A program made the translations under genes and the position numbers. 23,889 nt of DNA from a virus, in IMG/VR virus record IMGVR_UViG_3300017703_001251, positions 1 through 23,889 of that record; one strand, written 5' to 3'. Within the stretch, counting starts at the first letter, position 1. Every line of letters begins with the position of its first letter. Positions 13,105 through 22,799 of the stretch are shown one piece after another. Under the pieces are notes generated by a model that was given only the letters and a program-made list of their open reading frames with translations, had not been told where the DNA came from and ran no database searches.

Positions 13105-14320
13105 AGACTTTCACGACCCTTCTGTTTTTACTGATAATGTGTCTGCATTAGATCTTTTTAACAATAGTGTTAGAAAGTCATTTAACTATGACGCACTCAC
13201 TGGGCCAACATATTTTGCAAAAGTCCTTAGTACTCCGTTGCCTCTGAATGCAGACCAAATGGCTAGTATGTTAAACTTAGACCCAAAGGTAAGCAAAACC
13301 GCAGTAGACGCAGCTACTAAAGCTAATCAAAAAAGAGTAACAAGTTTTTATTTTAAAGGAAGAATTGAACAACTCCATGGACAATTTTTGGATGACCCGT
13401 GTGACTTGAGTACCGCAACATGCCCCCACGCGATTAAGAGACTTATTAGCGATCATACCGAGTTCATTAGTGAAGGGATAAACAGCGAAATACCAGCAGT
13501 AGGAGATATTGTAAGAGTTCAGCTAAAGCCAGCTTCTAATGGCCCTTATGATTTACAAAGTGGGGCCTATCTTGGACCTACCCGTACTTGGTCGTCGCGC
13601 TCTACCGCACCGGGCGCGGGACAAAGTGAACAATGTTATAGTGCGGTTGACAATTTTGATGAAGAAAACGCTTCGACAATGGGTGATGTAATATTTCCGG
13701 AAGCAGATGCTAAATTTGAAAATCCAGCCATTCAAGGAGACTATAAAGTCACAAGCCTTTTTACTCCTCCCGGGTCCAACTGTCGTGTGATTCAAGGCGT
13801 TTGCAAAAAGCATAACGGGATGGATTTGAGCGCCGCGCGGGGCGCCCCTGTTTTATCGATAGGTGATGGCACAGTAGCGGATTTCAGGGACGCGTGTAAT
13901 CGGCGCCTTAAAAGTGACGGTAGCGCTGATAAGGATATTTATGACGACGCCGGTCAGAAACATCCAGACGCCGCTTGCGGCGGCGGCGGCGGCAACAGAA
14001 TCCGCATAAAGCATGCGGCCGGCCAACTGGCAGATCATGACGTGTGGACGGTATACATGCATTTGGACAACATGACTCCTTTGTTTAAAGTTGGCGACTC
14101 AGTCAAAAAGGGACAGGTTATTGGTTATGTGGGGAACAGTGGTGGCAGCGCCGGATTCCATTTACACATCGAAGCTCATCTGAGTTCGAATTGGAAAATA
14201 AAAGCTGATCCATTAACATATATGAATCTCAGACCAGGTTCTTCCACGGGTGCTATAGCGAGTGCCGGCGTAGATAGTGGAAACCAGAGGGATGTCGACA
14301 CCGAAGAGACTGCAACCTAA
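13097..14320 (+). CDS. M23-family endopeptidase, probable baseplate hub/spike component
   Basis: This 407-residue protein begins after GGGAGAAG. The C-terminal half is an M23 (LytM-type) zinc peptidase: HNGMD (H239, D243), VYMHLD, and FHLHIEA (H355, H357), with the expected GQVIGYVGNSG before the last motif. M23 enzymes cut peptide cross-bridges in peptidoglycan. Residues about 1-220 are unrelated; a strand-rich GDIVRVQL segment near 137-144 recalls the OB-fold of gp5-type spikes. Between strands of the peptidase there is a roughly 30-residue Cys-, Asp- and Gly-rich insertion ending in a run of glycines encoded by (GGC)n. It sits where T4-like phages place the tail lysozyme gp5, so it probably helps tail penetration. 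Confidence 0.78.
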   Translation: MAKDFHDPSVFTDNVSALDLFNNSVRKSFNYDALTGPTYFAKVLSTPLPLNADQMASMLNLDPKVSKTAVDAATKANQKRVTSFYFKGRIEQLHGQFLDDPCDLSTATCPHAIKRLISDHTEFISEGINSEIPAVGDIVRVQLKPASNGPYDLQSGAYLGPTRTWSSRSTAPGAGQSEQCYSAVDNFDEENASTMGDVIFPEADAKFENPAIQGDYKVTSLFTPPGSNCRVIQGVCKKHNGMDLSAARGAPVLSIGDGTVADFRDACNRRLKSDGSADKDIYDDAGQKHPDAACGGGGGNRIRIKHAAGQLADHDVWTVYMHLDNMTPLFKVGDSVKKGQVIGYVGNSGGSAGFHLHIEAHLSSNWKIKADPLTYMNLRPGSSTGAIASAGVDSGNQRDVDTEETAT

Positions 14321-15309
14321 TGGCTAAAGACACTAAAAAACTATATGATCCAGAAAATACTCTAGATCCTAAAAGCAATCCAACTGTAGAACAAATATTA
14401 GAGGAAGGTACGGTTAACACAGTGCCCTCTCGAAGTGGATTGTTTCATAATGCTGTGGCCGGACCAGAAATTCAGTTTTATAAAGCTCCCAATGAAAGCT
14501 GGATGCAGCGAGCAGGTTCTTATATAGTCTTAGGAGCCGATAGGCCCACCGGCGTGGCTTCTGGATTTGGAGCACAAGGCGCTCAAAATGCGAATGCGAT
14601 TGATATAGTAGTTGGAAGAATGTCATCGGCTGGCGGTGGCAAAGGCGCCCCCCCTGGAACGGTGGTTAACAATAGTTTTGTAGCCGATGCAGCAAGAATA
14701 TACATCAGCCAACTAACACATCTGGATAAAAACTTTGGAATAGAAGGGGTTGATATGCCCTCTCCTGGTTCTGGAATTGGGATTAAGGCAGATGGGGTGA
14801 GAATTATTGGGAGAGAAGGCGTTAGAATAGTCACCGGAACAGGTAAAGGATTTAAGGGATATGGTAACGACGGAGAAACCAACTCTTTAGGCCACAAAAT
14901 ACAGCCGGCTCCTCCCATTGAATTAAACGCTGGTAATTTTTCTGGCGAGCGTACCGTACCCGGTGGAAAGTTTTTAAAAGCTACCACAATAAAAGCGATT
15001 CAACCTGTGTTGCTTGGAGGTAATACTTTAGATGGTATAAAAGAATTGCATAAATATATAGAAGATATACAGAGTGCTACATATAATTATGCTCTTTTAA
15101 ATACTCGCATTGTGGACACTATACGACTTGCGTTGGAGCCGTTTGCTCCCCCCGCAGCCAATACTATAGAACAATATGTAAATAAAATGCGAAACAAAAC
15201 CATCAATCCATTATATCATACGCGCGTAAATTTAATGTTGTGGGAGTTAAATTATCTTAACCCCGCGGGCAGCAAATACATTTGCAGTAGAAACGTAAAG
15301 ACAACTTAA
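14320..15309 (+). CDS. Putative baseplate/spike structural protein
   Basis: This 329-residue protein overlaps the M23 stop as TAATG. The N-terminal 50 residues are Asp/Pro-rich. Residues about 60-200 are glycine-rich and strand-rich, with short repeats of hydrophobic-Gly pattern (KADGVRIIGREGVRIVTG). That pattern fits a beta-helical or beta-prism spike domain, as in gp5 C-termini. The last 120 residues become helical (IKELHKYIEDIQSATYNY). There is no recognisable enzymatic motif. Its position between the M23 peptidase and the giant structural gene suggests the central spike or hub. The product name is inference. Confidence 0.5.
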   Translation: MAKDTKKLYDPENTLDPKSNPTVEQILEEGTVNTVPSRSGLFHNAVAGPEIQFYKAPNESWMQRAGSYIVLGADRPTGVASGFGAQGAQNANAIDIVVGRMSSAGGGKGAPPGTVVNNSFVADAARIYISQLTHLDKNFGIEGVDMPSPGSGIGIKADGVRIIGREGVRIVTGTGKGFKGYGNDGETNSLGHKIQPAPPIELNAGNFSGERTVPGGKFLKATTIKAIQPVLLGGNTLDGIKELHKYIEDIQSATYNYALLNTRIVDTIRLALEPFAPPAANTIEQYVNKMRNKTINPLYHTRVNLMLWELNYLNPAGSKYICSRNVKTT

Positions 15310-15325
15310 ATAAAAAGGCACAACA

Positions 15326-18300
15326 ATGTCAGAATCAAAATTTTTAAAATACCAAGATACAACAGGAACGGGCCTTCTCGATGTATGCGATGAAGTAATA
15401 GAAGTTCCAGAGGCTCCATGTGACGAAAGTCCGTGTATTCCTTATGGTACTGCGATTACACCCAATTGGCGACGAAGTCCCCCTAGTGTTTCTTTTTTAA
15501 ATGAAAAAATTTGTTATTTTCAAGTTCCCATTGAGACTCCATATACAACCACTATTGAGGAAAAATTACTAAAAGAAACTGATTTACCAGAAGAAGAAGC
15601 TGATGGATCTTTAAATAAGCGCTTTGAAGAATATTTAAACGATGCAGTTGCTGCATTCTTAGGGGATAATAACAAAGATGATTCTGAGGCGAATAAGAAA
15701 ATTGTCGAAGAAGCTACCATTTGGGATGTTAAAACAGATTATTATTTAGAACCGCGCGGAATGTCGCGACTTCGTTTGCTTTATTCAGTGCCATTTGATG
15801 TAATTTATAATCTTGAAGATGGCGCCCAAGATGAGGAAGACGATGAAGATGAATCAGCAGAGATTGAAGTCACCTATACTATAGATGACTTAAAACTAAA
15901 GTTGTTGCGCATAAGAAAAGGATTGAAACTTTACAGTTGGTATAACAAACTATACACTAAAATTGAAGATGGAAATCTTTATTATCAAGATGCACCTTAT
16001 GAAGGACTGCTTTTTGCTTTAGAGAATTATGGAGACTGGGGTATACTCAAGGGTTCTATAACTGCCAAATTACTTCCCGAGTTGGACGAATTTTTAAATA
16101 CTAAAAACTATAAAATTGGAGGGAGCGGTGGTGGAGCTTTCGGGCGCATATGGAGAAGAGAAAAAATTGAAGAAGTAACTTTTAGCTTTAATAGCGATTA
16201 TGAGCTTATAAAGTTAACTGTTTATACAGAAGGATGTGAAAACACTCCTATATTTTTCAAGAAAGATAGTAAATTAGAACCACTCTTGCGCCCGGGCTCC
16301 GCATGGACAGATCCAACAGCGATGGCATATTTAGCCCAATTGGATGATATGGAATCCGATTTGACGGCCCGTGAGCCATTGCCATGGCTAGAATTTGTTA
16401 AAAAATATACTTATCCTACCATCTACTCTACCACCAATCAAGCATATGCCAACACCGACCCTCAAAATACAGTAGTTAGCTGTGTAGCGGCCGCCCTAGC
16501 AGACGAAGGAAAACAACTAGGTGAGGATATTCTAGATGAAGTTTTCAACTTAGGCGACGCTATTGCTTATCAATTTAATAAAAACTTATGCAGTGAAGAT
16601 ATTCAAGGAATTATAGACGAGAAAATTAAGATTGGCCAAGTTTGGGATTCAGACATACAACAGAATGTGGATATTATGAAAATGGCCAAAATGCAGGCTT
16701 ACGAATCAATAGATTCTAAATCTACTTTGGCGTTTTGTGCTGCCCTGACGGACTCTGTAGACTCTATAGAAGAGTTATGGGAAGAGGCTTTTGATAAAAT
16801 TAAATTCTGTGGTATGACAGAATTAATGATGTCAACGGTATCGTGTTTGTTCTCGGGCTTGACTTTTGAACAGGCCATGGCCACTATTATTGAAAGCGCA
16901 TTGCGAGCAATGAGTCTGGAGAATTTTGATAAATTATTTGTTGGGCTTCCTCCCTCTAAGCAAGCAGAATTAGATGCATTAATTAAGAAAAAATTAGAAA
17001 GTGGAGACGTTTTCCAACAAGGTTCTGATCTACAGTATACTTCCGATCAGATTGCATCTGATGCAAACCCAACCCCAGATGCCGGATACCCGTTTGAAGA
17101 TGAAGCAATGGTTACCGAACAGCAGAAGTCGGACATGCAAGGAGACCCGCCACAAACTACCGGCGGTGAGCCGTTAACGTGGGGTTCAGGTGCCCGCCGT
17201 GATGAACGCACTTTAGGAAAAACATTAGATGCAAGCGGCGCGACTGGAAAGCTGGATCCTAACCTAGTTATGGAAGCCGTAATTTTGGCATATTTGGAGT
17301 TATATGCTGATGCCTATATGGATTTGCTAGCGGAATTGAATAAGCTTCCTGGCGCTCAAATGGTCTCTTATATCATTGCCACTTTAGATTGTCCAGTTCC
17401 TCCTCCTTTTAATCCTTCCTATGTGGATTTCATTAAGGATTTCGAAATACCATTTTGTACGACGACCCACGGCATTACAATGCCGCGATATGAAAACCCT
17501 TACGGATGGATGCCATCACGAAATGATTTTCAAAGATTATTGATGGAAGCGGCCAAATATGCTATTCAACAGGCATTGTTAAAAATATTAATAATGATTT
17601 TCACAAAGATTTGTGATATATTGGGAGGCGCCGCCTGTAAAGCAGCGGGTGCCACCGGACAAGCTCTCGCCGCGTTGGCTAGCGGTGGTCGCACCAAAAT
17701 TGTTGATGCCATTAGAGATTCTATTTGCGGAGACGACGTCCCAGACGAAGTAATTGATGATACGCTTGTAGATATGTTTAGTGATTTGGGAGTTGGGACT
17801 GCCGCACTGGCCGACACAGAACAGGTCTTAAACTTGGCAGGCGATGTATCTAATGCTGTAACCACCGAAGAACTTTATAGTGCTTTTTTGTGCGAGCCAT
17901 CCGCAGAGTTTTTACAGATTGTTCGCCAAATAATCCATTATGAATATCCTGAATTTGAGGCCGGCCTGAGGAATGACGACACTATTAAAAGCTTCTTTTG
18001 TAATATGGGCAATTTATTCCCGGGAGCTTTTAAAGAGAAATTGCAAGACTTTTTGGATTCCTTTCCTGACGCCATACCCCAAGCTGCTGGTTTGTGTGCA
18101 TGCGCCTCACCAGAACAAGTAGAAGAGTTCTGCGATCTAAGAAGTCAAATACTTTCAGGAAGAGCGACAGCAGAACAAATAACACAAATATGTGTGCCAT
18201 CAAACGATTTATCAGATATAGCCAATGCATTACAGGGGGGAATTCCAGAGGCGGCCCTTCCTCCCTTATTTTCTGATCCCGGCTGCGATAATGGGGTTTT

Positions 18301-21300
18301 GCCTATTGAGCCCGAAGAGTCAGTGTCTGTTGCGACGGCCGGTTTAAGTGGCGATCTAGAAGCATTAAAAATTGAATTTGCTTACGATATGATTGGAAAC
18401 GGCCCATGGGAATCAAAATATGGGTTGATGAACATGGTTTTGTCGGATACGATGGGACTTCCTTTAACTGCTCATAATAGAAAAGCTTCCAATAGAAGGG
18501 GATATGTTGATTTTTATTTAGACCAAAAGGATTCAGATGCCGTCACTGAAGCAGGAGACACCGAGACCTTCGCCGCCCTTTTCCCCAATCCTCCCAAACT
18601 CAGCAAGCAAGAGGGCGCTTTCCCAACTAAAATTGGAGAATGGCTACAAGATTATCTCTTGGGCGACGTGAAAACCGGTCTTGCACCAATGACTACTCCG
18701 GATTATGCTGACCGCGGCCTCCCAGGAATTGTAACATTTACATCAAATAATGAATTTATAGGCAATGTAACCACCACTTCTAGTTTTGCCCAAGCCGGCG
18801 TAAGAACTGTTGGAAGTGGAGTTAATTTATTACGACTCGATTCAGACGTTCTTGGTTATAACACTACCTTTGAACCAGATTTTGAGACCAAAGAAATTAA
18901 TTTCGTTGAACAAGCACGAAAATCCACCGCCGATCTTGTACTAAGTTTTCAAGACAATTGTAAAGGACTGCAGGCAACACCCAATGTGGGAGGCGCCTCG
19001 ACGAGTGGGTACGCGTACGACGGCGTCCCATGGGATTACGATATAGGAGACGCATATTCCACAGGATTTGACTTGCAACTTTATTTGTCAGATTTGGTTT
19101 CCGATGATGGTGTAATAACTGGCGCCCGCAACCGCGGTTCTCTTGCTGCTTTAAAAGAGACTCTTACGTCCCTTGATGATGGACATCGTCATACTTATAC
19201 TATAGGCGATTTAGACTCCGAAGGGGAGGATGCAGAACCTACTTTGAATGGAGAAACGTCTTGGGCGGATGGCCACATTCATTCAATTGTGGGTGGGGTT
19301 GTTGAAGAAGTTTGCGATGAGGATGGCCAGTGTCACACTCATACCCTCCTAGAAGTTTCTTTAGGAAAAACTGTAGGTACCACAAATCAACCGCGCGACA
19401 CGGCCCGTATTAAAATCTTGGAAAAATCTAATTTGACGGGGGTGACATTTACTAAGTTGGCGGCAATGGTTCCCGTTATTCGTGTTAAAATACTTGGAAA
19501 AGAAATATCCTTTTTTACGGACCTACAAGACACATTAACACCAAAAAATAGTGCTGACACGCTTGAGGCTGCTGGTGTTGATACTTTCCTCGATTGGGTG
19601 GGTACGTGGGGCTCGAGCCGAGATTTCTTTACCTTCCCCACCATTGTGATGCAAGATGTAAAATACGAATTTTTATCAGTTGATGACACATTAGATGGTA
19701 TAAATTTTAATAGCTACCCGCAATTTCTTTCTACATTTTCGAGCTATCAGTCATATGCCCCACAAGTGGTTTTATTACACGAAATATTAAAAAACAATGG
19801 AAATGATCTTGAGATAAGCAGTTTACAAACCCAGTATGATGCCATTATGACTAATCTTACATTATTGATTACCCAGGAAGTTGGTGAAAATGAAAACGCT
19901 TTTAAATATGGAGCAACTTATGATGAATTAAGTACTGAAGATATTGAATATGTGTTAGAAGAGCCAGTGGCAGGGGTGGATCTTACGGGTACTCCCGTGA
20001 CTTATGAAGCCGGCACCAATTATTACGATGTAAAACTTGATGTACCGTTACTTGACCCATTACGGATTGTTTTTAAATTGGGATGGCGGCCTATATTACC
20101 TAAGGATCAGATCATGGGTATAAGTCGTATGCAGTATAATGACAATGTTTTGGCTGCCGCGGCCAAGGACGCCGGAGAACCCATTCCAACGCCAACAAAT
20201 AGAGCATTTTATTTAGATCCATTAACTTATGGAGGATCTTATGTCAACCCTCCCATCTATATGGCCCCAAGCCAAAGCACAGGTTGGCTTGGGTTTGTTG
20301 AAGTTATGTTCCCCGAGATGAGTCCATGTAAGCCATACACTACCGATTTAATTGATTTCAAAGATATTCAAGATAAGATTGATGATGCATATCCCCTTAT
20401 CCCAGAGGATGAGCGTCTAAGGGATGACCCCGATTGTGCGGTTGAGTTACCTTATAATAGAATTTTAAACAGAGCAGACGTGGCAGGATTAGAGGGACTC
20501 ATTAGTGCTGCTATTAGAATTTATGTAAGTACAAACTTTATAAAATCAATAGCCACTTTTACAAAATTCAATCCCAGTTTCCCGGAAGTGTTTAGTTCTC
20601 TTTATGCGCAATATATTATTGAAGATATGGAAGCTAGTTTTAAAGGCGCTCAAAAAGCTTTTTGGGAATTTTTCAATCCTTTTAAAAATAGTAAGTTTTG
20701 GTATGGTTTTTTAGAACAAACTGTACAACTCTATGGAAGAAAAGTTGATGACGGCTCCATTACAGACCCCCCCGAAGATGTTCTTGACGCAATGGGGCGT
20801 TTAAACAGTATGCAACAAGGATATGCTTATCCCGATCAAGCAGAACTAAATGAAGAAAAAGGTAACATGGCTGGCCTTTTTGAGAGTTTAAAAAAATATC
20901 GTATAGATAAAAATTATGAAGCCATTCAAAAAACTGAAGAAGATGCGAAGTTAATTTTCAAAGAACTCGTCAAAAATGAATTGAATTTTATGGGCGCCAA
21001 ACTCATTGAAAATCTTAAAATTGTAGGAATGAGTCCCGCTATTTATGATTTGGATTATTATATTCTCCAATATCTTTCCCAAGGAGGTTCTGGTCTTACA
21101 CTTAGTGAAGAATTGGTGCGCACATATGTAGACCTTCCAACTGAAGGTGATGAACACTACACTAGTGGAGGAGAATTCGCAGCCTCGGATGGAAGTGAAT
21201 ATGTTGGATATTATCATGTTATAATAGATGCCGAAGGGAATCCGGCGTATATGACAGGGGAATTTGACACTGGCAAAGCATCAGCGCTGGATGACACCTT

Positions 21301-22387
21301 AACTCCTTTTGCTAACAAAGTTACAGTGAATGTGGGAGATATAGCACCTCTAGATGACACCAGCACGGGCCCCTTCCAAATAACAACTACCACCCCAATA
21401 CCAGTATTGGATAACGCTGATACCCCAGCCGATGTCCCCTTTCGTATTGAAAAGTATATAAGAATTGGGGAGGCTTACTACGCGCCCGGTAGCACCGATC
21501 TCTCGACAGAACTAGCTTCAAAAGATCAAAATAGCAACATCTCAGAAGCATATCCGGGCACTTTAGAACTAGTAACTGATGTCAACGGAGAGACGGTTGG
21601 TTTAACTGGAGAACTTGGGGTTAGGTATGGGTTGAGATTTTCGATTGTTCTTTCCAGTGGAACCTATACTGTTACAGAAGTCGAAATCGATTCTTTAGAT
21701 TTAAAAATTAGTCAAATGGATCCTTTGGAAGGTGATAGTTTGCTTTTGTTGTGTTTGATTAAGATGCTCAAACAAGATGAGAAATTTAAAATGGCAACTC
21801 ATTACATTTTCCCACTGAATAAACTAACTGCTATGGCCGCCATTTATAATGGAGAAGCTTTTCTTCCTTCTATTGGTGAAAAAGTGGTACCAATTGGGGC
21901 CATTAATTCCGATAGTTTAGCTCTTAAGCCTGGCTCTAATGTCAAATATACAATGACCAGTGCCTCCGATGGCACCACTACAGACGTTACGTCTGCAACG
22001 AGCGCCGACGAAATCGCTGCTGCAAGTGTCATTACACCCGAGGTTGACGGGATCGATGGCTGGGCCAACAAAGTGGATCGGACTCCGGGCAGTTTGCTCA
22101 ATCCTCTGGCTGGCATGGGGGTCGTGAGCTATGATCAATGGGATCAAGTTTTATTGCGCAATTCGAAAAGTAAAATAAAAAGAATGTTTAAAAACTATTA
22201 TAAGTCAAGAGATCTGGATGATGAAGAAGATGAACCAGCAGATAGCGGAGGGATAATTATCACCAACCAACTCAAAGAAAAGTTCCGGCCCAGGCCGGGA
22301 CAAGATCTACTTCCCTTCTGGAAGAGAAGAATGCTTCGGACAAATCCATTTAATGCTAATGGAGAATTGTGTGAAGAAAAAGATTAA
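15326..22387 (+). CDS. Giant (2353-residue) virion/baseplate structural protein
   Basis: ATG 15326 sits 16 nt after the previous stop with a modest AAGG site. The protein is a mosaic. It has a Cys-bearing N-terminus, an acidic patch at about 163-180 (GAQDEEDDEDES) and many helical segments. A hydrophobic/small-residue region lies at about 745-780 (ILIMIFTKICDILGG). A beta-rich middle contains three HxH motifs at 1287/1289 (DDGHRHTY), 1317/1319 (DGHIHS) and 1337/1339 (QCHTHT). The C-terminus is basic (KIKRMFKNYYKSR). No catalytic domain is evident. Its place directly before gp25 and gp6 argues for a baseplate role, perhaps like the very large VrlC/gp7-position proteins of cyanophages, but I cannot show homology. 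Lack of a long uninterrupted coiled coil argues against a tape measure. Confidence 0.6.
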   Translation: MSESKFLKYQDTTGTGLLDVCDEVIEVPEAPCDESPCIPYGTAITPNWRRSPPSVSFLNEKICYFQVPIETPYTTTIEEKLLKETDLPEEEADGSLNKRFEEYLNDAVAAFLGDNNKDDSEANKKIVEEATIWDVKTDYYLEPRGMSRLRLLYSVPFDVIYNLEDGAQDEEDDEDESAEIEVTYTIDDLKLKLLRIRKGLKLYSWYNKLYTKIEDGNLYYQDAPYEGLLFALENYGDWGILKGSITAKLLPELDEFLNTKNYKIGGSGGGAFGRIWRREKIEEVTFSFNSDYELIKLTVYTEGCENTPIFFKKDSKLEPLLRPGSAWTDPTAMAYLAQLDDMESDLTAREPLPWLEFVKKYTYPTIYSTTNQAYANTDPQNTVVSCVAAALADEGKQLGEDILDEVFNLGDAIAYQFNKNLCSEDIQGIIDEKIKIGQVWDSDIQQNVDIMKMAKMQAYESIDSKSTLAFCAALTDSVDSIEELWEEAFDKIKFCGMTELMMSTVSCLFSGLTFEQAMATIIESALRAMSLENFDKLFVGLPPSKQAELDALIKKKLESGDVFQQGSDLQYTSDQIASDANPTPDAGYPFEDEAMVTEQQKSDMQGDPPQTTGGEPLTWGSGARRDERTLGKTLDASGATGKLDPNLVMEAVILAYLELYADAYMDLLAELNKLPGAQMVSYIIATLDCPVPPPFNPSYVDFIKDFEIPFCTTTHGITMPRYENPYGWMPSRNDFQRLLMEAAKYAIQQALLKILIMIFTKICDILGGAACKAAGATGQALAALASGGRTKIVDAIRDSICGDDVPDEVIDDTLVDMFSDLGVGTAALADTEQVLNLAGDVSNAVTTEELYSAFLCEPSAEFLQIVRQIIHYEYPEFEAGLRNDDTIKSFFCNMGNLFPGAFKEKLQDFLDSFPDAIPQAAGLCACASPEQVEEFCDLRSQILSGRATAEQITQICVPSNDLSDIANALQGGIPEAALPPLFSDPGCDNGVLPIEPEESVSVATAGLSGDLEALKIEFAYDMIGNGPWESKYGLMNMVLSDTMGLPLTAHNRKASNRRGYVDFYLDQKDSDAVTEAGDTETFAALFPNPPKLSKQEGAFPTKIGEWLQDYLLGDVKTGLAPMTTPDYADRGLPGIVTFTSNNEFIGNVTTTSSFAQAGVRTVGSGVNLLRLDSDVLGYNTTFEPDFETKEINFVEQARKSTADLVLSFQDNCKGLQATPNVGGASTSGYAYDGVPWDYDIGDAYSTGFDLQLYLSDLVSDDGVITGARNRGSLAALKETLTSLDDGHRHTYTIGDLDSEGEDAEPTLNGETSWADGHIHSIVGGVVEEVCDEDGQCHTHTLLEVSLGKTVGTTNQPRDTARIKILEKSNLTGVTFTKLAAMVPVIRVKILGKEISFFTDLQDTLTPKNSADTLEAAGVDTFLDWVGTWGSSRDFFTFPTIVMQDVKYEFLSVDDTLDGINFNSYPQFLSTFSSYQSYAPQVVLLHEILKNNGNDLEISSLQTQYDAIMTNLTLLITQEVGENENAFKYGATYDELSTEDIEYVLEEPVAGVDLTGTPVTYEAGTNYYDVKLDVPLLDPLRIVFKLGWRPILPKDQIMGISRMQYNDNVLAAAAKDAGEPIPTPTNRAFYLDPLTYGGSYVNPPIYMAPSQSTGWLGFVEVMFPEMSPCKPYTTDLIDFKDIQDKIDDAYPLIPEDERLRDDPDCAVELPYNRILNRADVAGLEGLISAAIRIYVSTNFIKSIATFTKFNPSFPEVFSSLYAQYIIEDMEASFKGAQKAFWEFFNPFKNSKFWYGFLEQTVQLYGRKVDDGSITDPPEDVLDAMGRLNSMQQGYAYPDQAELNEEKGNMAGLFESLKKYRIDKNYEAIQKTEEDAKLIFKELVKNELNFMGAKLIENLKIVGMSPAIYDLDYYILQYLSQGGSGLTLSEELVRTYVDLPTEGDEHYTSGGEFAASDGSEYVGYYHVIIDAEGNPAYMTGEFDTGKASALDDTLTPFANKVTVNVGDIAPLDDTSTGPFQITTTTPIPVLDNADTPADVPFRIEKYIRIGEAYYAPGSTDLSTELASKDQNSNISEAYPGTLELVTDVNGETVGLTGELGVRYGLRFSIVLSSGTYTVTEVEIDSLDLKISQMDPLEGDSLLLLCLIKMLKQDEKFKMATHYIFPLNKLTAMAAIYNGEAFLPSIGEKVVPIGAINSDSLALKPGSNVKYTMTSASDGTTTDVTSATSADEIAAASVITPEVDGIDGWANKVDRTPGSLLNPLAGMGVVSYDQWDQVLLRNSKSKIKRMFKNYYKSRDLDDEEDEPADSGGIIITNQLKEKFRPRPGQDLLPFWKRRMLRTNPFNANGELCEEKD

Positions 22388-22413
22388 GGAGTATTTACTG
22401 AAAGGGATATAAT

Positions 22414-22782
22414 ATGAGTTCACTTGCCGTAGCGTTGCCGCTGAAGATAAATTACTCCACCGGGTTTAAAATGGTTACAGGGTTTAAGCCGTTAGTAAAA
22501 CAAAATTTAAAAATGCTACTTTACACCAACCCTGGGGAAAGAGTGATGGAACCTCGCTTTGGAGTCGGCATTAAAACTTATTTATTTGAAAATTTTGGTG
22601 CGGGTGCCACAGCGGAGATTGAGGCCAAAATTAGAGAACAGGTACGCATTTATATGCCTGCTGTTCAAATTCAAGAAATATTTTTTGGCACAACCGATCC
22701 CGATAACAACCACTTAGGTTTACAAATAAGATACACCATTCCAGGGGTGGGAGCCTCAGATTTCTTGGAAATAACTAATTAA
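22414..22782 (+). CDS. 25: Baseplate wedge protein gp25 (GPW/gp25 family)
   Basis: This 122-residue protein is a clear gp25 family member: LLYTNPGERVMEPRFGVGIKTYLFEN contains the EPR motif (E46, P47, R48) that defines the gp25/GPW fold, and an amphipathic helix follows (IEAKIREQVRIYMP). In T4 and contractile injection systems gp25 joins the inner baseplate and anchors the sheath. It starts after AGGG at 22404. The 26-nt gap upstream is the longest in the window. The stop lies in the stem of a hairpin that spans the next gene's ribosome-binding site. The length is normal for the family. Confidence 0.92.
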   Translation: MSSLAVALPLKINYSTGFKMVTGFKPLVKQNLKMLLYTNPGERVMEPRFGVGIKTYLFENFGAGATAEIEAKIREQVRIYMPAVQIQEIFFGTTDPDNNHLGLQIRYTIPGVGASDFLEITN

Positions 22783-22798
22783 AAAACGAGGGTTTTTT
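22781..22798 (+). promoter_or_regulatory. Hairpin presenting the gp6 Shine-Dalgarno in its loop
   Basis: AAAAAAC (22781-22787) pairs with GTTTTTT (22792-22798) as a 7-bp stem. The four loop bases are GAGG (22788-22791), which is the ribosome-binding site 8 nt upstream of ATG 22800. The gp25 stop TAA (22780-22782) overlaps the stem foot. The stem is A/U-rich and weak, and its effect is unproven. Confidence 0.5.
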
Positions 22799-22799
22799 G

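Noticed and set aside
13970-14000. GGC run as a microsatellite or sequencing artefact
   Set aside because: It keeps the M23 frame open and encodes a Gly run in a loop; no frameshift is visible. It is only a mild oddity.
15326-22387. Tape measure protein
   Set aside because: The length fits, but there is no long uninterrupted helical repeat. The HxH and acidic segments plus position next to gp25/gp6 point to the baseplate.
22408-22413. TATAAT just before gp25, possible promoter
   Set aside because: It lies in a 26-nt gap that also needs the ribosome-binding site, no convincing upstream element is visible, and AT-rich sequence gives such hits often. It is not an exact T4 late TATAAATA.
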